Below are positions 23,748-35,102 of a stretch of DNA of 64,000 nt, one piece after another. Below the pieces are notes generated by a model. The model ran no database searches and was not told where the DNA came from. It saw nothing but the letters and a program-made list of their open reading frames with translations. The translations under genes were made by a program, and so were the position numbers. The stretch's first letter is position 1. Every line of letters begins with the position of its first letter. The DNA is from Gorsachius magnificus (lineage: Eukaryota > Chordata > Aves > Pelecaniformes > Ardeidae), in assembly GCA_034008185.1 (NCBI GenBank), contig CM067081.1:17545821-17609820 (forward strand), given 5' to 3'.

Positions 23748-24575
23748 AATAGAGTACATATTCAACTGAAATGTAGCCCAAGCAATAGACAAGCCTCCTT
23801 GATCAGGATAATGCCTCCAAGTGGATCAGAGATGATTAAAGTTGCAAAGCAGAAAAACATAATATTAAAATTATTTTAGTAGTAACTTCAGCAACTCCCT
23901 ACAAAGGGTTTTTCCTCCAGGCATCTGAATAGCAACAGGCATTCCCAGAAGCATCTTGCATCTCAACATGCATAAATAATCAAAACATGCAATCAGAAGG
24001 AAAGAAACAAAGCAAAAAAGAGAGAAGGGAGCAAGCAAGGAAAAAAACCCCAAACCCAACTCCCCCCCAACCCCAAAGAACAGAAAAAGACCTCAGGGCA
24101 AAAGAAGCTCAAGTGAGTCCTAGTGAGCTGAAGGGCTGTATGGGAAACCTTCTAGTGAAAGTAGTTCTGTTTGGTTTCAGGAGGAGGCAGTTCTTCCTTC
24201 AGGGCATCAAGAACAAAAGCAAAAGCTTTTTGCAAAATGACAGTTCATCACCTTTCTCTTCAGTTTCCAGATGTGGAAAGAGTTGTCATTTTCATCTTCC
24301 TCATGAGCAATACTCAGAGCTACTAGGAGGAGGAGGAGGAGGAGGAAAGTTAGCTAACACAAATAAAGGTTTTAAAACTTAAATAATCTTGATGTCCCTT
24401 TTTTCCTGAAAATTCAAAACAAGGGAAGCAGGAGAAGTCTTCTAGAAACATCTTCTGTCTATAAATACAGATGCAAACATGCAACACAGCAGAATGGGCA
24501 AGGGAATAATTCATCAGCAGAGTTTGAGTAGGGAGAGCCTCCCCTGTAGCATGGTACTGGATCCCAGCTGCACCC
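23748..24575. other. Low-complexity and single-copy spacer
   Basis: A purine-rich A/G tract occupies about 23990-24060 and ends in a C/A-rich run. A pure (AGG)7 lies at 24325-24345. No gene was recognised. Confidence 0.5.
24325..24345 (+). repeat. (AGG)7 microsatellite
   Basis: Seven uninterrupted AGG units. In one open frame they read as a glycine run, which is an artefact of the repeat. Confidence 0.9.
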
Positions 24576-24842
24576 CAAGTTTGAGGCTACTTGCAAATGT
24601 GCTGAGCGGGGCATTCTGTCTCCTCCTTTAGGTCATTGATAAAGATATTAAACAGGTGTCGTGGTTTAACCCTGGCTGGACACCAGGGGCCCACCAAAGC
24701 CGCTCTATCACTCCCCTCTAACCAGACAGAGGAGAGAAAAAGTAAATCAAAAGGGCTCGTGGGTCGAGATAAAGACAGGGAGAGATCATTTTATCAGTTA
24801 CCATCATGGGCAAAACGGACTCCACTTGAAAGAAATAATTAA

Positions 24843-24848
24843 TTTATT
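24843..24848 (-). terminator. Polyadenylation signal of the solo LTR
   Basis: AATAAA on the minus strand (TTTATT on plus) lies about 190 bases before the 3' end of the LTR. This would place the R/U5 border nearby. It is inferred from position only. Confidence 0.45.
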
Positions 24849-25615
24849 ATCAATCAATCAAAATCAGAGAAGGAGAGGAGAAAAACTGCTAGATCTTAAA
24901 AACCTTTCCCCCCACCCCTCCCTTCTTTCTGGGCACAACTTCACTCCCAGCTCCTCTACCTACTCCCCCCAGCGGCGCAGGGGGACAGGAATGGGGGTTG
25001 AGGTCAGTTCATCACACGTTGTCTCTGCCGCTTCTTCCTCCTAGGGAGAGGACTCTTCCCCTGCTCCAGCGTGGGGTCCCTCTCATGGGAGACAGTCCTC
25101 CACGAACTTCTCCAACGTGAGTCCTTCCCATGGGCTACAGTTCTTCACAAACTGCTCCAGCATGGGCCAATAATTTCCATGGGGTGCAGTCCCTCAGGAG
25201 CAGACTGCTCCAGCATTGGGTCCCCTGCGGGGTCACAAGTTCTGACGGCAAACCTGATTCAGTGTGGGCTCCTCCCCCCACGGGTCTGCAATGGCTTGCC
25301 AGGAACCTGGTGCACCCACGGGGTCACAGCCTCCTCCCTTCAGGCATCCACCCGCTCTGGCGTGGGGTCCTCCACGGGCTACAGGTGGAGATCTGCTCCA
25401 CCGTGGACCTCCATGGGCTGCAGGGGGACAGCCTGCCCCACCATGGTCTTCACCACGGGCTGCAGGGGAATCTCTGCTTCGGTGCCTGGAGCACCTCCTG
25501 CCCCTCCTTCTTCACTGACCTTCGTGTCTGCAGGGCTGTTTTCTCTTGCATCCTCTCACTTCTCTTCTCTCTCCGGCTACTGAGATGCAGACATTTTTTT
25601 TTTCCCCTTCTTAAA

Positions 25616-25621
25616 TATGTT
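25616..25621 (-). promoter_or_regulatory. TATA-like box of the solo LTR
   Basis: On the minus strand the sequence ATATTTAAGAAGGGG lies inside the LTR, upstream of the AATAAA signal in sense order. Its spacing within the U3 part fits a retroviral promoter. Whether it is active cannot be seen. Confidence 0.5.
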
Positions 25622-26123
25622 ATCACAGAGGTGCTTCTACTGTTGCTGATTGGCTTGGCCTTGGCCAGCAGCGGACACAGGGAATACTTCTGGCAGCTTC
25701 TCATAGAAGCCACCCGTGTAGCCCCCCCACTACCAAGACCTTGCCACAGAAACCCAATACAACAGGGCAGCTAACAGGACAGATTTCTGTGTTATTCCCC
25801 TAGTTCTTGGCCTCCAGATCAAGTAAAGCCCATTAACCAGTGCTCTCCAACTGTCAAAACAGGTTTTTACCCATCTGTTTGTCCACCCTTCTAGACCATA
25901 ATGCCCTCACATGGATACAAGGATACTGTGGGAGACACTGCTCTCCTTTCATCCAGAAACCCAATCATTTTATTACAGAAGGACATCAGGTCAGGTGGGT
26001 CCCATCTCTCTCCACTTATCCTATATCCTCAAAGAGGGTTCTGTGGTTTTAAAAGCCCTGTCAGCAAAACAATTCCTATTGACAATGACAGCAGTGGAAC
26101 TGGCTGTGGACCTGCAGGATCTA

Positions 26124-26402
26124 TCACCTTCTCCTGAGGCCCTTCCCCCTCACTGGCAGGACTAAGGAGAAAACTACCTGGGATCCCATGGTCTTGACCA
26201 TTGCCCCCAGAGCCATGTAGTCACTCCAGACACACTCCAGCTCTTCCTGGACATAATGTTGGTGCCAGTTTGGAGGAGCAGTGGGTGAATAGTCCAAGGG
26301 ATGGATGAACCTCAGCAGCCCTTCTCCTTGCCTGTAAACCTTAGCTTGGCCCTTTTCCTCACATCTGGCTGGCATAGTTGCAGCTTTGCCTCTTTCCCAC
26401 AA
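26124..26402 (-). pseudogene. CR1 ORF1 esterase-domain remnant
   Basis: The open frame of 92 codons contains DYMALGAMVKTMGSQVVFS followed by LVLPVRGKG, which closely resembles the segment of CR1 ORF1 (SGNH-type esterase) after its HVGTND block. Just before it, the frame reads DYSPTAPPNWHQHYV where the family has a leucine-rich strand and HVGTND, so a frame change is likely at that point. It lies upstream, in minus-strand order, of the old RT piece that ends near 25990. The two could be one CR1 that lost its endonuclease region, or two separate insertions. Confidence 0.75.
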
Positions 26403-29400
26403 GAAAAATTACTGTAAAGAAGGTCATCTGTAGAATGACCCTTCTCCCCTAGGACGCAGATCTAGTCTGCACTTTTTTTTTGTGTTGGCGTTACCTGTCA
26501 ATTCTCCAAAGATACTAAAAATATAGGGTATTTTTTTTTCTTTTTTCTTTTTTTTCATAACATGAGTTTTCATTGCCTGAGTTACTGTTTTTAGGGCAAA
26601 ATAACAAGTCCACATGATCTAGATGACTGATCACATGGCAAATATTTCAAACGCATAACAGTAATTCACAGCTCCCATGAATCCAGTACATTCATTGAAT
26701 AAATAGAAATAAATAAGCCTGAAAAAAAGTTGAAGACACCATCTGCTCAGAAGCATTCAGCAAAGAGAAAAACTGTCTAAATTCAACAAAAGGAATCATA
26801 ACAAATAATTCATACAGCTCTGTGAGGGAGAGCACTGAATCTTTTGTTCTGCTCTCAGATCTAACTCGTGTTGGTCTGTTAGTCTGTCTTCTAGGGTGAG
26901 ATGCCTTGCCTTGTCCCCATGTCTCCAGGAATTTTCCACAGCAGAATTTCAATAAGACTATTAAGAGAAGATCCTTTTCTATCCCTAAGAAAATATCTTT
27001 CATTGTTCATCAGCTGCAAAATTTTCCTCAGTAAGTTAGGTCAACAACAGAAGATGATATCTTATCTATGTAAGAAATGTACCCCTGTACCCTGGATTTG
27101 CTTCTTAACTTGTGGCAGGGAAGGTAAAATTTTTGTTTTAAATTACCTTAATACTGAAGGCTGCTTTACTTCTCTTTTTGGGAAAGCAATGTAGCTACCC
27201 TTAAGGAACTGAGACCATACACCAGCTGTTCGTTCACTTCTCTTAAGTTGGTTGAAAAATACTCAGAGCCTTCCACAGGGTGAACTTGTCAACCAAGGAT
27301 ACAGTTTGTCCAGGTGATGGGACTGAGACTGGTGTTAGTCAGGGAAAGTTGGCTCTCCTTCTGTATCTGGGACTGTGGGGGCAGTTTTGTTTCTGGAACA
27401 ACTTGGGTCACTTGTAAGAGTTAACATCTCTCGGTTGTGCTCGGACTGCTTCTGAGCCACTGCAGGATCCACTAGGGCAGAATAATCTTCAGTAATTGCT
27501 GTCCCTACTCCTCCTCTTCTCAACACTGAATAGACCCAAAAGCAGCAAGTCATCTGTGATGACTGCAAAAATGTGCTTGAACCAGGAGCAGATGCCCCTA
27601 TACTGGATGGGAAAGGTAAATTAAGTCCCCAGATCTCTTTGCAGAACTGAAAAGTTTCAATAGAGAACTGACTCTTTGACCCTATCACCTGTTTCTGCCT
27701 TCATTAAAGTTAATGACCTCAAAGCAGCACAAGGTCATTGGAAATTTAGTATGTAAGTTGCAAATAATTACAATGATCATTAAGTATGCTGAACAAAAAG
27801 TGATATTTAAATGGAAGCCTTTCAGGCAGGATTGAGCCCTGAAGAGAACTGCAAGCTCTTACGGAGCCAGCTTGCCATGCTTGCCAGGCAGGGAACAGTA
27901 GCTGGGAAGTATTCCTCAGACAAGGTCCTCACTACAAAATTCTCTGTGAGGAGTTATAAACGTCGGTGATCTCAGCCAACCTATTTTTTAAAGATTTGTT
28001 GTCTTTACTATGAAGGATTTATGGCAAGTAAAAGCAGCAGCTCACCAATGCTAGTTGCTTTACACCAAGGCTGAGTCATTGGCTTCGCGGTCTCATTCAG
28101 CTGAGAGCCCAATTAATCCTTTTCACAGGGGAAGGATGTTGCCTTAGGACACATAAAATCCTGCAAAAGAAATTAGAAGCAGACACATATTGCTGCTAGG
28201 AAAACACTGGACAGAGGCAGAGGGGAGACACAAGAGCACATTGAGAGTTTTCAGGTGTTCAATCCCTCCTTGAAGGAGTGGGATCATTAGGAGTATCTAG
28301 TGCTCAGCTTCTGTTTCTGCAGGTGTGCATGGCAGGGGTTTTTGGATGGCTTTTACCTGAGTGTGTTCAGTTTGGCGATGTAAGAAGGAAAGTTCGAGGA
28401 TCAAGAGTCATCTTGGCATCCATTGTACAGAGGCAAGGTCTGATTCAGGATCCCACTCTGTTTTTACACCATGTATAATATCACTGCATTTATAATTCCG
28501 CTGGGAATATTACAGGATGAAATCAGGAGCTGAGTGGGTTTACTCCTGATTTACAGAGGATGTCAGAGCAAGATCACTAACTACTTACTGTAATGCTCTG
28601 CCTTTCACTGCTTAATGCTCTGAAATCTTTGCAGGGACTGACACAGGCCCAAGGTACAGGGTGTTAAGTGCCTTCCATAAACAAAGTCCTTAATGAGCTT
28701 CTGAAATCCCTCCTGCTTCCCCAGGGTCCTGAGCTTGTTTGGAGAAGAGTCCTTGTTTTACATATACACTGTTTTTATTTTTGGTTGGTTGCTTTGGTAG
28801 TTTCAAGTCTTCTGTTACAGCATTAATATATTTTTCAGTTTCTGGGTTTCCTCTGCTGAGGAGAAGGTGTCTGTGGTATGGAGTGAGGTTCTCCCCAGCA
28901 CCAATACTTCCAGGTGAAAACAAAAGCTGGAGGCATCTGTCATCACCACTGGGATGTGCTAAATTCCTTTCTGGCCCTAAATACTAAGCAACTGGCAAAT
29001 ACTCACTGGTATTATGCTCCTTCTGGAGTCACTGACAAACCAGTTTTGTGAGAGCAAACCAGGTTCCTGTTGAGTACCTGTACTGGCTTCAACTCTGCCC
29101 TCAGCGCTCCTCCAGACTGTACCCCCTTGGAAGAACAAAGATTAAGACAACTTCTAGTAGTTCATGCTGAACATATTAGCATTTTGGTTATGTTAAACTT
29201 GATCTGAAAATGAAGAAGTGGTTATTTTGATTTGGTTTGGGTTTTTTTCTTACTACAGGAGAGTTCCAGCAACACTGAGTCAATATAATGAACACTGATT
29301 TTCAGAGTTGGATGATATTCAACACAATGAGATAAAATGGAAGGGCTGGGTCATAGAAAGTCCTAAGAAGGGCTGGATAACAGCACTTCAAACAGGGAAC

Positions 29401-30053
29401 ACTGTTTCACTCAGAAGGGGAAAGTTTTAAAATTTATGTCTGGCCTTTAAGTATCTTTGAACAATATTATTATGCATAATCTTTCATTTTTTAGCCTTTA
29501 TGCTTCAAAGAGAGCTTTTTTTGACAGAATACATCCCTTTTCCTGTACAATCTCTACATTTTCAAAGTCAGAGACACATTAACATTTACAGAAGTTTTTA
29601 TAACTATTGTAGGAAAACTTTGAATGCCAGAGTCACTGTGGGATTAACTAATTAATATTTTGAAAGCACTTTGAAGAAGAAAAGTGCAAAGGGAAAATAC
29701 ACTTTTGTATTTTTGATGAAAATTAGAGCTCCATAGTACAGATTTTCAATTTAACTTAATGCCAAAAAGGTCCCAATACAGGACTCAGCTTAGTCACGCT
29801 TTTGCATTCAAACGTGTTCAGCAGAGTGCTCAAACACAGCTGGATGCTGTCCTGAATTAGGACTATTCTAGACAAAGAGAACAGCATGCAGAAATTCCCC
29901 TCCTGGACCAGTAAAGCTAAAGGCAGTAGAACAAGAGATATTGAACTTTCATAATGAAACTTTCATAAATGCATTGTCTTGTCCTTCACTACTCTGCTCC
30001 TGATTGCAGAATGGAACTGAGTCATGTCTGAAGCTCTTTCTACACAGTCCTCC

Positions 30054-30079
30054 AGGACAGGGCAGGACAGGGCAGGACA
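30054..30079 (+). repeat. Short 10-bp tandem repeat
   Basis: About 2.6 copies of AGGACAGGGC in perfect tandem. Confidence 0.85.
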
Positions 30080-30214
30080 ACTAAGGAAACACAGGCTGAG
30101 TTTATCAGGCAGCAGCATGATCTCACTGGTGGGACCCCACAATGGACCATGCCTCCAGAAGACATCAGATTGAGTATAGCCCTGGTACTTAGATCAATAA
30201 AGAAATACAAAGTT

Positions 30215-30264
30215 GTTTTGTTTTGTTTTGTTTTGTCTCCCCCCACCCCCCCCCCAAAAAAAAA
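30215..30264 (+). repeat. (GTTTT)n then C/A homopolymer tract
   Basis: About four GTTTT units are followed by runs of C, a single A, a longer run of C, and then nine A. The tract is likely to be unstable and is prone to sequencing error. An AATAAA lies a short way upstream at about 30195-30201. Confidence 0.85.
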
Positions 30265-31734
30265 GAAAAAGATTCAGCCATTGTTTTCTGAATTGGCTTT
30301 GCATTTGCTAATAAAAGTTTTTCAGTTACATTGCAGAAAAAGTCAGATCCAGACTAAGTCAGAAGCATGGAATTAAGAATTGCAATATCTAAATGTGAGA
30401 GCCTGGAGAAAGTCTGTGTCCCATGTAACTTCTGCAGACATCTCTGAAAGCCTTCAGAAGGTAATTTAGGCCAATTAACTAAGCAGCTACCTGTCTCTGC
30501 AGCAGCCAAGGAAGCTTTCCAAAGCAAAGTCAGTGGCAAATGTCATCTCCAAATTAAGGTACTCACCCAAGATAAAGATGGTCCAAGATCTCAGATCTTG
30601 TTTTCTTGGAAATGTTTGTGTATTATTAGCAAAGAGAAAGTCAAAATTCTGGGAACAAAACCCCTCAGGTTTACTCCATCCTATCTGGGTGAGCTTGCTA
30701 TGGGTGCAGGCAGGCTGCCTCCTGTGTGCTGTGCTCTCACCCTGCTGCAGTAGCAGAGGAGCCCAGGGCATTAAGAATTAGGTTATTATGAAAAAGGGAG
30801 GTAGTATGACAATGTTTTGGGTTGAAATCAGTGCAGTGCTATGAAGTTAATGTGCCTAAATTCTTTGCCCTTCCTGGGGAGTGCTGTGGAATTTATATGA
30901 GGGTGGGTTTGTCACCCTAGTTCTGTTCGGATGCTTTTAAGAAAACGTGCATTAATTTAATGGGTAATGCAGACATCAGGAGTAAATTGGTGGGTTCCTT
31001 GCGTTCCTTTTCTGATTTATTTCATACCAATGAGAAGGAAACAAAGAGAATGGGAATTGAAACACATGGGTAAAACTTTGGTAATGGGCATGCCAAATGG
31101 TAGAAACCCAGGGAATAATCAGTTCCATAATATCAAGTAGATAAATATTAAATCTAACTCAAAAGGTGTTCTATAGGGTGTCCACATGTCTCTGTGGACA
31201 GAATGGATCCTATCTCCATGGAGGAGTTAAGTCAGTTTTCTGCATGAAATAAACTAACTCAGAGGAAATGCAAAGAGCTGATCAGAAAAAAACACCTGTG
31301 AGGAACCGCAGTCCCATGTTTGCCTTGGCTAGTTTGGATGGGCTGATGAAAACTTCCTGTCAAAGCCCTGATGCTGGCAGTGAGGGACCAGCCTGCATTC
31401 GGGAAGGGGAAATAGCCCTGAAACTGAGGATTAACAGAACAGAAATATGTACTGCCTGTATTTAAAGCTTTTGTCCTGAATAGCAGTCCTTTGCCTTAGG
31501 TGTCTGGTTAGTTAGAGATGCGAGAGCAGAGGGCCAGCACCTACACCAGACCAAAATGGGGACCACGATAATGGACAGGAAGAACCATAAAATCCTGGGA
31601 TAGGGGGAAGGACAGCAGGATCCGTCCCAGAGGGGTCAGAGCCAGTGGAGCAGCACTTGTACTGAGTGGCTTCAGAAAGCTTTGGAAGGAGGAGGTTGCC
31701 GTTTCCATTTTTGTTTGGCTTGTGACAAGAGCTC

Positions 31735-31995
31735 TTGAATCTAGTGAATGAAGCATGACAAGGTCTGGTGACTGGAAACTAGGATTAGGTAAGTTCGGGC
31801 TATAAATAAGATGCTGTTTTCCAGAGGGAGGGTAACCATCCCCCAGGCAGCTCCCCGAGGGCCCTGGTGCAGTGTCCACCACCAACATGACATTCTGTTG
31901 GGAAGCTGTGCTTCACAGTAGAGAATTCAGAGCAGGACTCTCTTCTACAGGGTGTCATACTAAACAATCTGTCCTTATAGTAGCTAGAACTTCAA
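31735..31995 (+). repeat. Very old CR1/L3-type remnant
   Basis: The text around 31765-31840 (ACTGGAAACTAGGATTAGGT, then a stretch similar to AAATTCAGGCTGGAAATAAG) resembles the ORF2 C-terminal region of ancient amniote CR1 elements. It is followed after a gap by a possible tail region near 31940-31990. No frame survives. Assignment is by eye. Confidence 0.45.
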
Positions 31996-34789
31996 TTCCT
32001 GTTTACCAATATCTCCACAAGACATTATTAGTAATTCCTCCCTCAGATCTTCTCTTTTCAATTTCCTTCCATTTCTCACCACAAACCACCTGAGGAGCCA
32101 CCTGGACAATAAACTCTCTGATGCAATTTTTTGAACCTCCCTCCATATAAATCCCAGTAATTTTTTAGAAAATTGACTGTCCAAAATCTTTAGTCACCTT
32201 TGAATTTCTCAGCATTTATTTTTAAGCACCATGCAGTCCATAAGTCTTCACCACTAGGAAGTGCATCGTCCTCCAATACCACTGTCTGGTAATAAAACTA
32301 GAGAAACTTCCAGTTTACCTTTTGACGTCCCTTTCCTTCTCTTTAATCACCACCTTTAAAGAACACTTCGAGACAATGTGTTATTTACTACAGTAATAAG
32401 GGAAAGGAAACACCGCTACTGTTTAATAGTGGCCAATAAGGAATGAGCTGTTTCAGTGTGTTGTTAACGCACCAGTATTGTTCTTAACCTTTAGAAAAAT
32501 CTAGTTATCTGCAATTATGCATAGCAAATATGTAAGCCTGCAGGACTAGACTAACGATTTGCCTACCAAGGATCCCCAAAGGAATCTGTATTCTTGCTTT
32601 CAGTCTCTGATGCAGTACATTAAAACCTAAATTCCTTACAGCTGTTTGCCCACCATTAGGTTTTCATTCATGTTGGTCATCTCCCCGCAACAGAAAATGT
32701 AGAGTTTAAAAAAAAGGAAGAAAGAGAAACTCATTTCTTACCGACACAGTAAGCATGACTGCTGGAGTTTTCATCAGTGCCTTATGCATTGCAATGCATT
32801 GAAATGACTGCTAAAACCTGAGTTTGTCAGAAGACACTGCACAAAATTAATAAACAAGAAGAGACTCAAGAGTTTGGGCAATTTTTTTTTTTTTTTAAGT
32901 AGATGTTTGGAGAATTGAGTTTGAAATTTGCTGCTACATTTTGCTTGTATAAATATCTTGTCAAAGCCTGATACCTAGTGCTTCTGTTTTTTTGCCCATC
33001 AGAGCTATATTTAAACATTAAATCTTTCATTCTGCTTGTTGGAATGACAGTTACCATCTTATATGCAATGCAAGATGCCACGACTGGAGCTTTTTGCAGA
33101 CTGCACATGCTGAATCTCACCATGGTGTGTTCACACTGTTGAGGTCTTGCAAAGCAGAGGATGGGATATAACCCAGGAGAGACTGCCCTACTACCCAGCC
33201 TGCCAGGAGCTAAATTCCCTTGAAAAAATTGTTATCTGTAGCTCTATAAAGAAACACTGTTCTAATGAAAAATAAGAGTATTGACAAAGCTTCCCCTATT
33301 TTAGGTCTTCATTTTTTTTTTTTTTTGTATTTTTTGAATTATGCATACAGAAGAATTTAAGTGTAAGAATTAATTATAAATAATATTTGAGATTGTCAGA
33401 CTAAACCCAAAAGGTGTAATAAAGGACAAGTCCATATATTATTTGTCAGTTCTGTGCTGAGCTGCAGCTAAAATGGCTGGCTTGGAGGTTGTCTTTTAGA
33501 TTTTGAAAGTCAAAGTTCAGCTCTGCAGAAAAAAAACTTTGCATGGAGGGATAACACCGTGTTGGTTTAGATCTAAGCACAGCAGCAACATCCATCCTTA
33601 CTTCTGAGAAAGATTAGATTTACCTGTGGAAGGTAGATTGTGAGAAAAATAAGAACAGAATGCAAATAGACTAAATATTCACGTACTTGGTGGTCAAGGA
33701 GAAAAGCTGGGTGACCTACACCTTCATCTCACTTTCTGACCTCTCATTGGATCAGACTGCAGTGGTCTTTTAATAACATTTGCAAGTTACCAGGTGGTAA
33801 CCATTCCTCAAGTTTTGGTAAAATAAGAGAAGCTTAAGTTGAAACCATCTGACATATAACAGGTACCACTACCCTTCTTCCGAGTCACACTGGACAAATT
33901 TAGCTTCGCATGAAGAGACTGCAAGAAGTATATAGACACCTAAAAGTATGAAGCAATTATCTCTTGTCTAACAAACACAAAAGATGTGTGGGATTTAAGG
34001 AACTTGTGGACACTCACCACTCCACAAGGCACCCCAGAGCCTTTGCTGGTGGTGGGGCAGGAGGGGAAGGGTTGGTCCGTGCAGCTCCAGGGCTCAGTCC
34101 TCAGTGGTGCTGCTTTGCCATCTCCTGTTGATCCAAAACCTTAGGACACTGATGACCAGGCAGTTCAGCCTGGTGATCCAGCTGGCTGAGTCCCTCGATG
34201 GAGGGAGGCTGCAGAGGGGCTTATGTAGGGAGGGGTTACCTATAGAGCATGGAGCAGCAGCGAGACAGCTACAGACCCGCTGTCCTCAGCCCCTTTCCCT
34301 GTCCTTTTCCCTAGGTAGGTCTACATATAATATCCTTGCAGAGGAAACAATGTGAACTTTACTATTAAATTATTAAAATTCATCTTTTCTGGTTATGACA
34401 TAGCTGCAGCATTATTACATGTATTGAAATGTTTATTTAAATATAACAATCCTTGCAGTATCTGGTTTCCCAGACTATGAGACCAGAGGCATACTGAACC
34501 TGGCAGAAAGAGCAGAAGAGGCGATAGTTATATTTACCCATATCAGTTCCTATCACAGGAGGCAAACCACCTTCCCCTCACTAGCACAGTTGCAGCTTCA
34601 CGTTCTTCAGCCATTTTTATGAAGAGATGGAGCTCTCACTCACTCCTTTGCTCTCACTTGGGACCTGACGTTACAAAACACTTACGGGCTCCTACAATGC
34701 GCTGCATTCTGTCACCAGAGTTTTCCAGCTGTAGCTCCCTAAACCACCTTATTATGGCAGTAGGTACATCAGATGAGGCTCAAAACAAA
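31996..34789. other. Single-copy DNA, no gene recognised
   Basis: AT-rich sequence with T-runs at about 32881-32896 and 33311-33326. A GC-richer island at about 34010-34320 has no recognised gene. Confidence 0.5.
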
Positions 34790-35102
34790 CAAGAGACTTT
34801 TCTTGCAGGTGGTGTTGCAGTTGAGAAGCAGAACTCTTCACCACAAGTTATGTATGGTAAAAGCTTACATGGCTTCAAGAAGAGTCTGGAAAAGTTCACA
34901 GAAGAGAAATACACAGAGTTGCTAATTTCATAGAAACTACTCCCAGCTCAGGAAGTGCCTGAGCTACAAATACTAATGGGCCAGGAGAATCATCAGAAAA
35001 ATACCATCTATATTTGTTCTGCTCCCATACAGTGCCCCAGGCTTTTTGACCACTACTGGAAAGCAGATGGTTTGACCCACTGTAGCCATTCTTATATAAG
35101 AT
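34790..35102 (+). mobile_element. Very old CR1 3' end (amniote-wide type)
   Basis: The segment contains the ORF2 C-terminal phrase corresponding to 'LFTTSYVW...GFKKSLEKF' (GFKKSLEKFTEEKYTELL in the frame 34619-34933). It ends with GATGGTTTGACCCACTGTAGCCATTCTTAT-like text at 35067-35100. That ending matches the tail of the old CR1 type common in turtles and other reptiles, whose copies end in '...GACCCAGTATGGCCATTCTTAT'. Tail octamers of the younger type are absent. It is much older than the ATTCTATG-tailed copies. Confidence 0.75.

Larger units (their letters stand above)
24657..25761 (-). mobile_element. Solo LTR of an ERVL-like element, 1.1 kb
   Basis: The plus-strand view starts TGTCGTGGTTTAACCC and ends ACAGAAACCCAATACA, so the sense strand is minus and the LTR is bounded by TG...CA. 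ACAGG lies on both sides (24652-24656 and 25762-25766), a perfect 5-bp duplication. On the sense strand there is a TATTTAAG TATA-like box near 25614-25621 and an AATAAA at 24843-24848. The part between 25050 and 25480 is a degenerate tandem array of GC-rich units with TCCA and CATGGGCTGCAG-like cores. The large plus-strand open frames (25071-25583, 25130-25774) are antisense to the LTR and are not genes. Confidence 0.92.
24576..25990 (-). mobile_element. Old CR1 LINE split by an LTR insertion
   Basis: The left piece (24576-24656) reads as the reverse complement of the CR1 RT segment around the catalytic Asp and FNIFI blocks, ending in AAAGATATTAAACAGG. After the solo LTR, the right piece (25762 to about 25990) continues with further-upstream RT sequence, including a region near 25905-25945 typical of the CR1 segment upstream of motif A. 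Both pieces are heavily diverged and have no open frame. The continuity across the LTR supports one interrupted element. Confidence 0.7.
26403..31734. other. Single-copy DNA with small simple repeats
   Basis: No exon or gene was recognised. T-rich runs lie at 26470-26560. Two 10-bp units plus part of a third (AGGACAGGGC) lie at 30054-30079, and (GTTTT)n followed by C/A homopolymers at 30215-30264. Two segments (28490-28555 and 29765-29880) contain phrases that recall old dispersed amniote repeats, but I cannot assign them. Confidence 0.5.

Noticed and set aside
25071..25774. Two long plus-strand open frames (170 and 214 codons)
   Set aside because: They lie antisense within the solo LTR defined by TG...CA ends and the ACAGG duplication, and owe their length to GC-rich tandem units. 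They show no recognisable domain.
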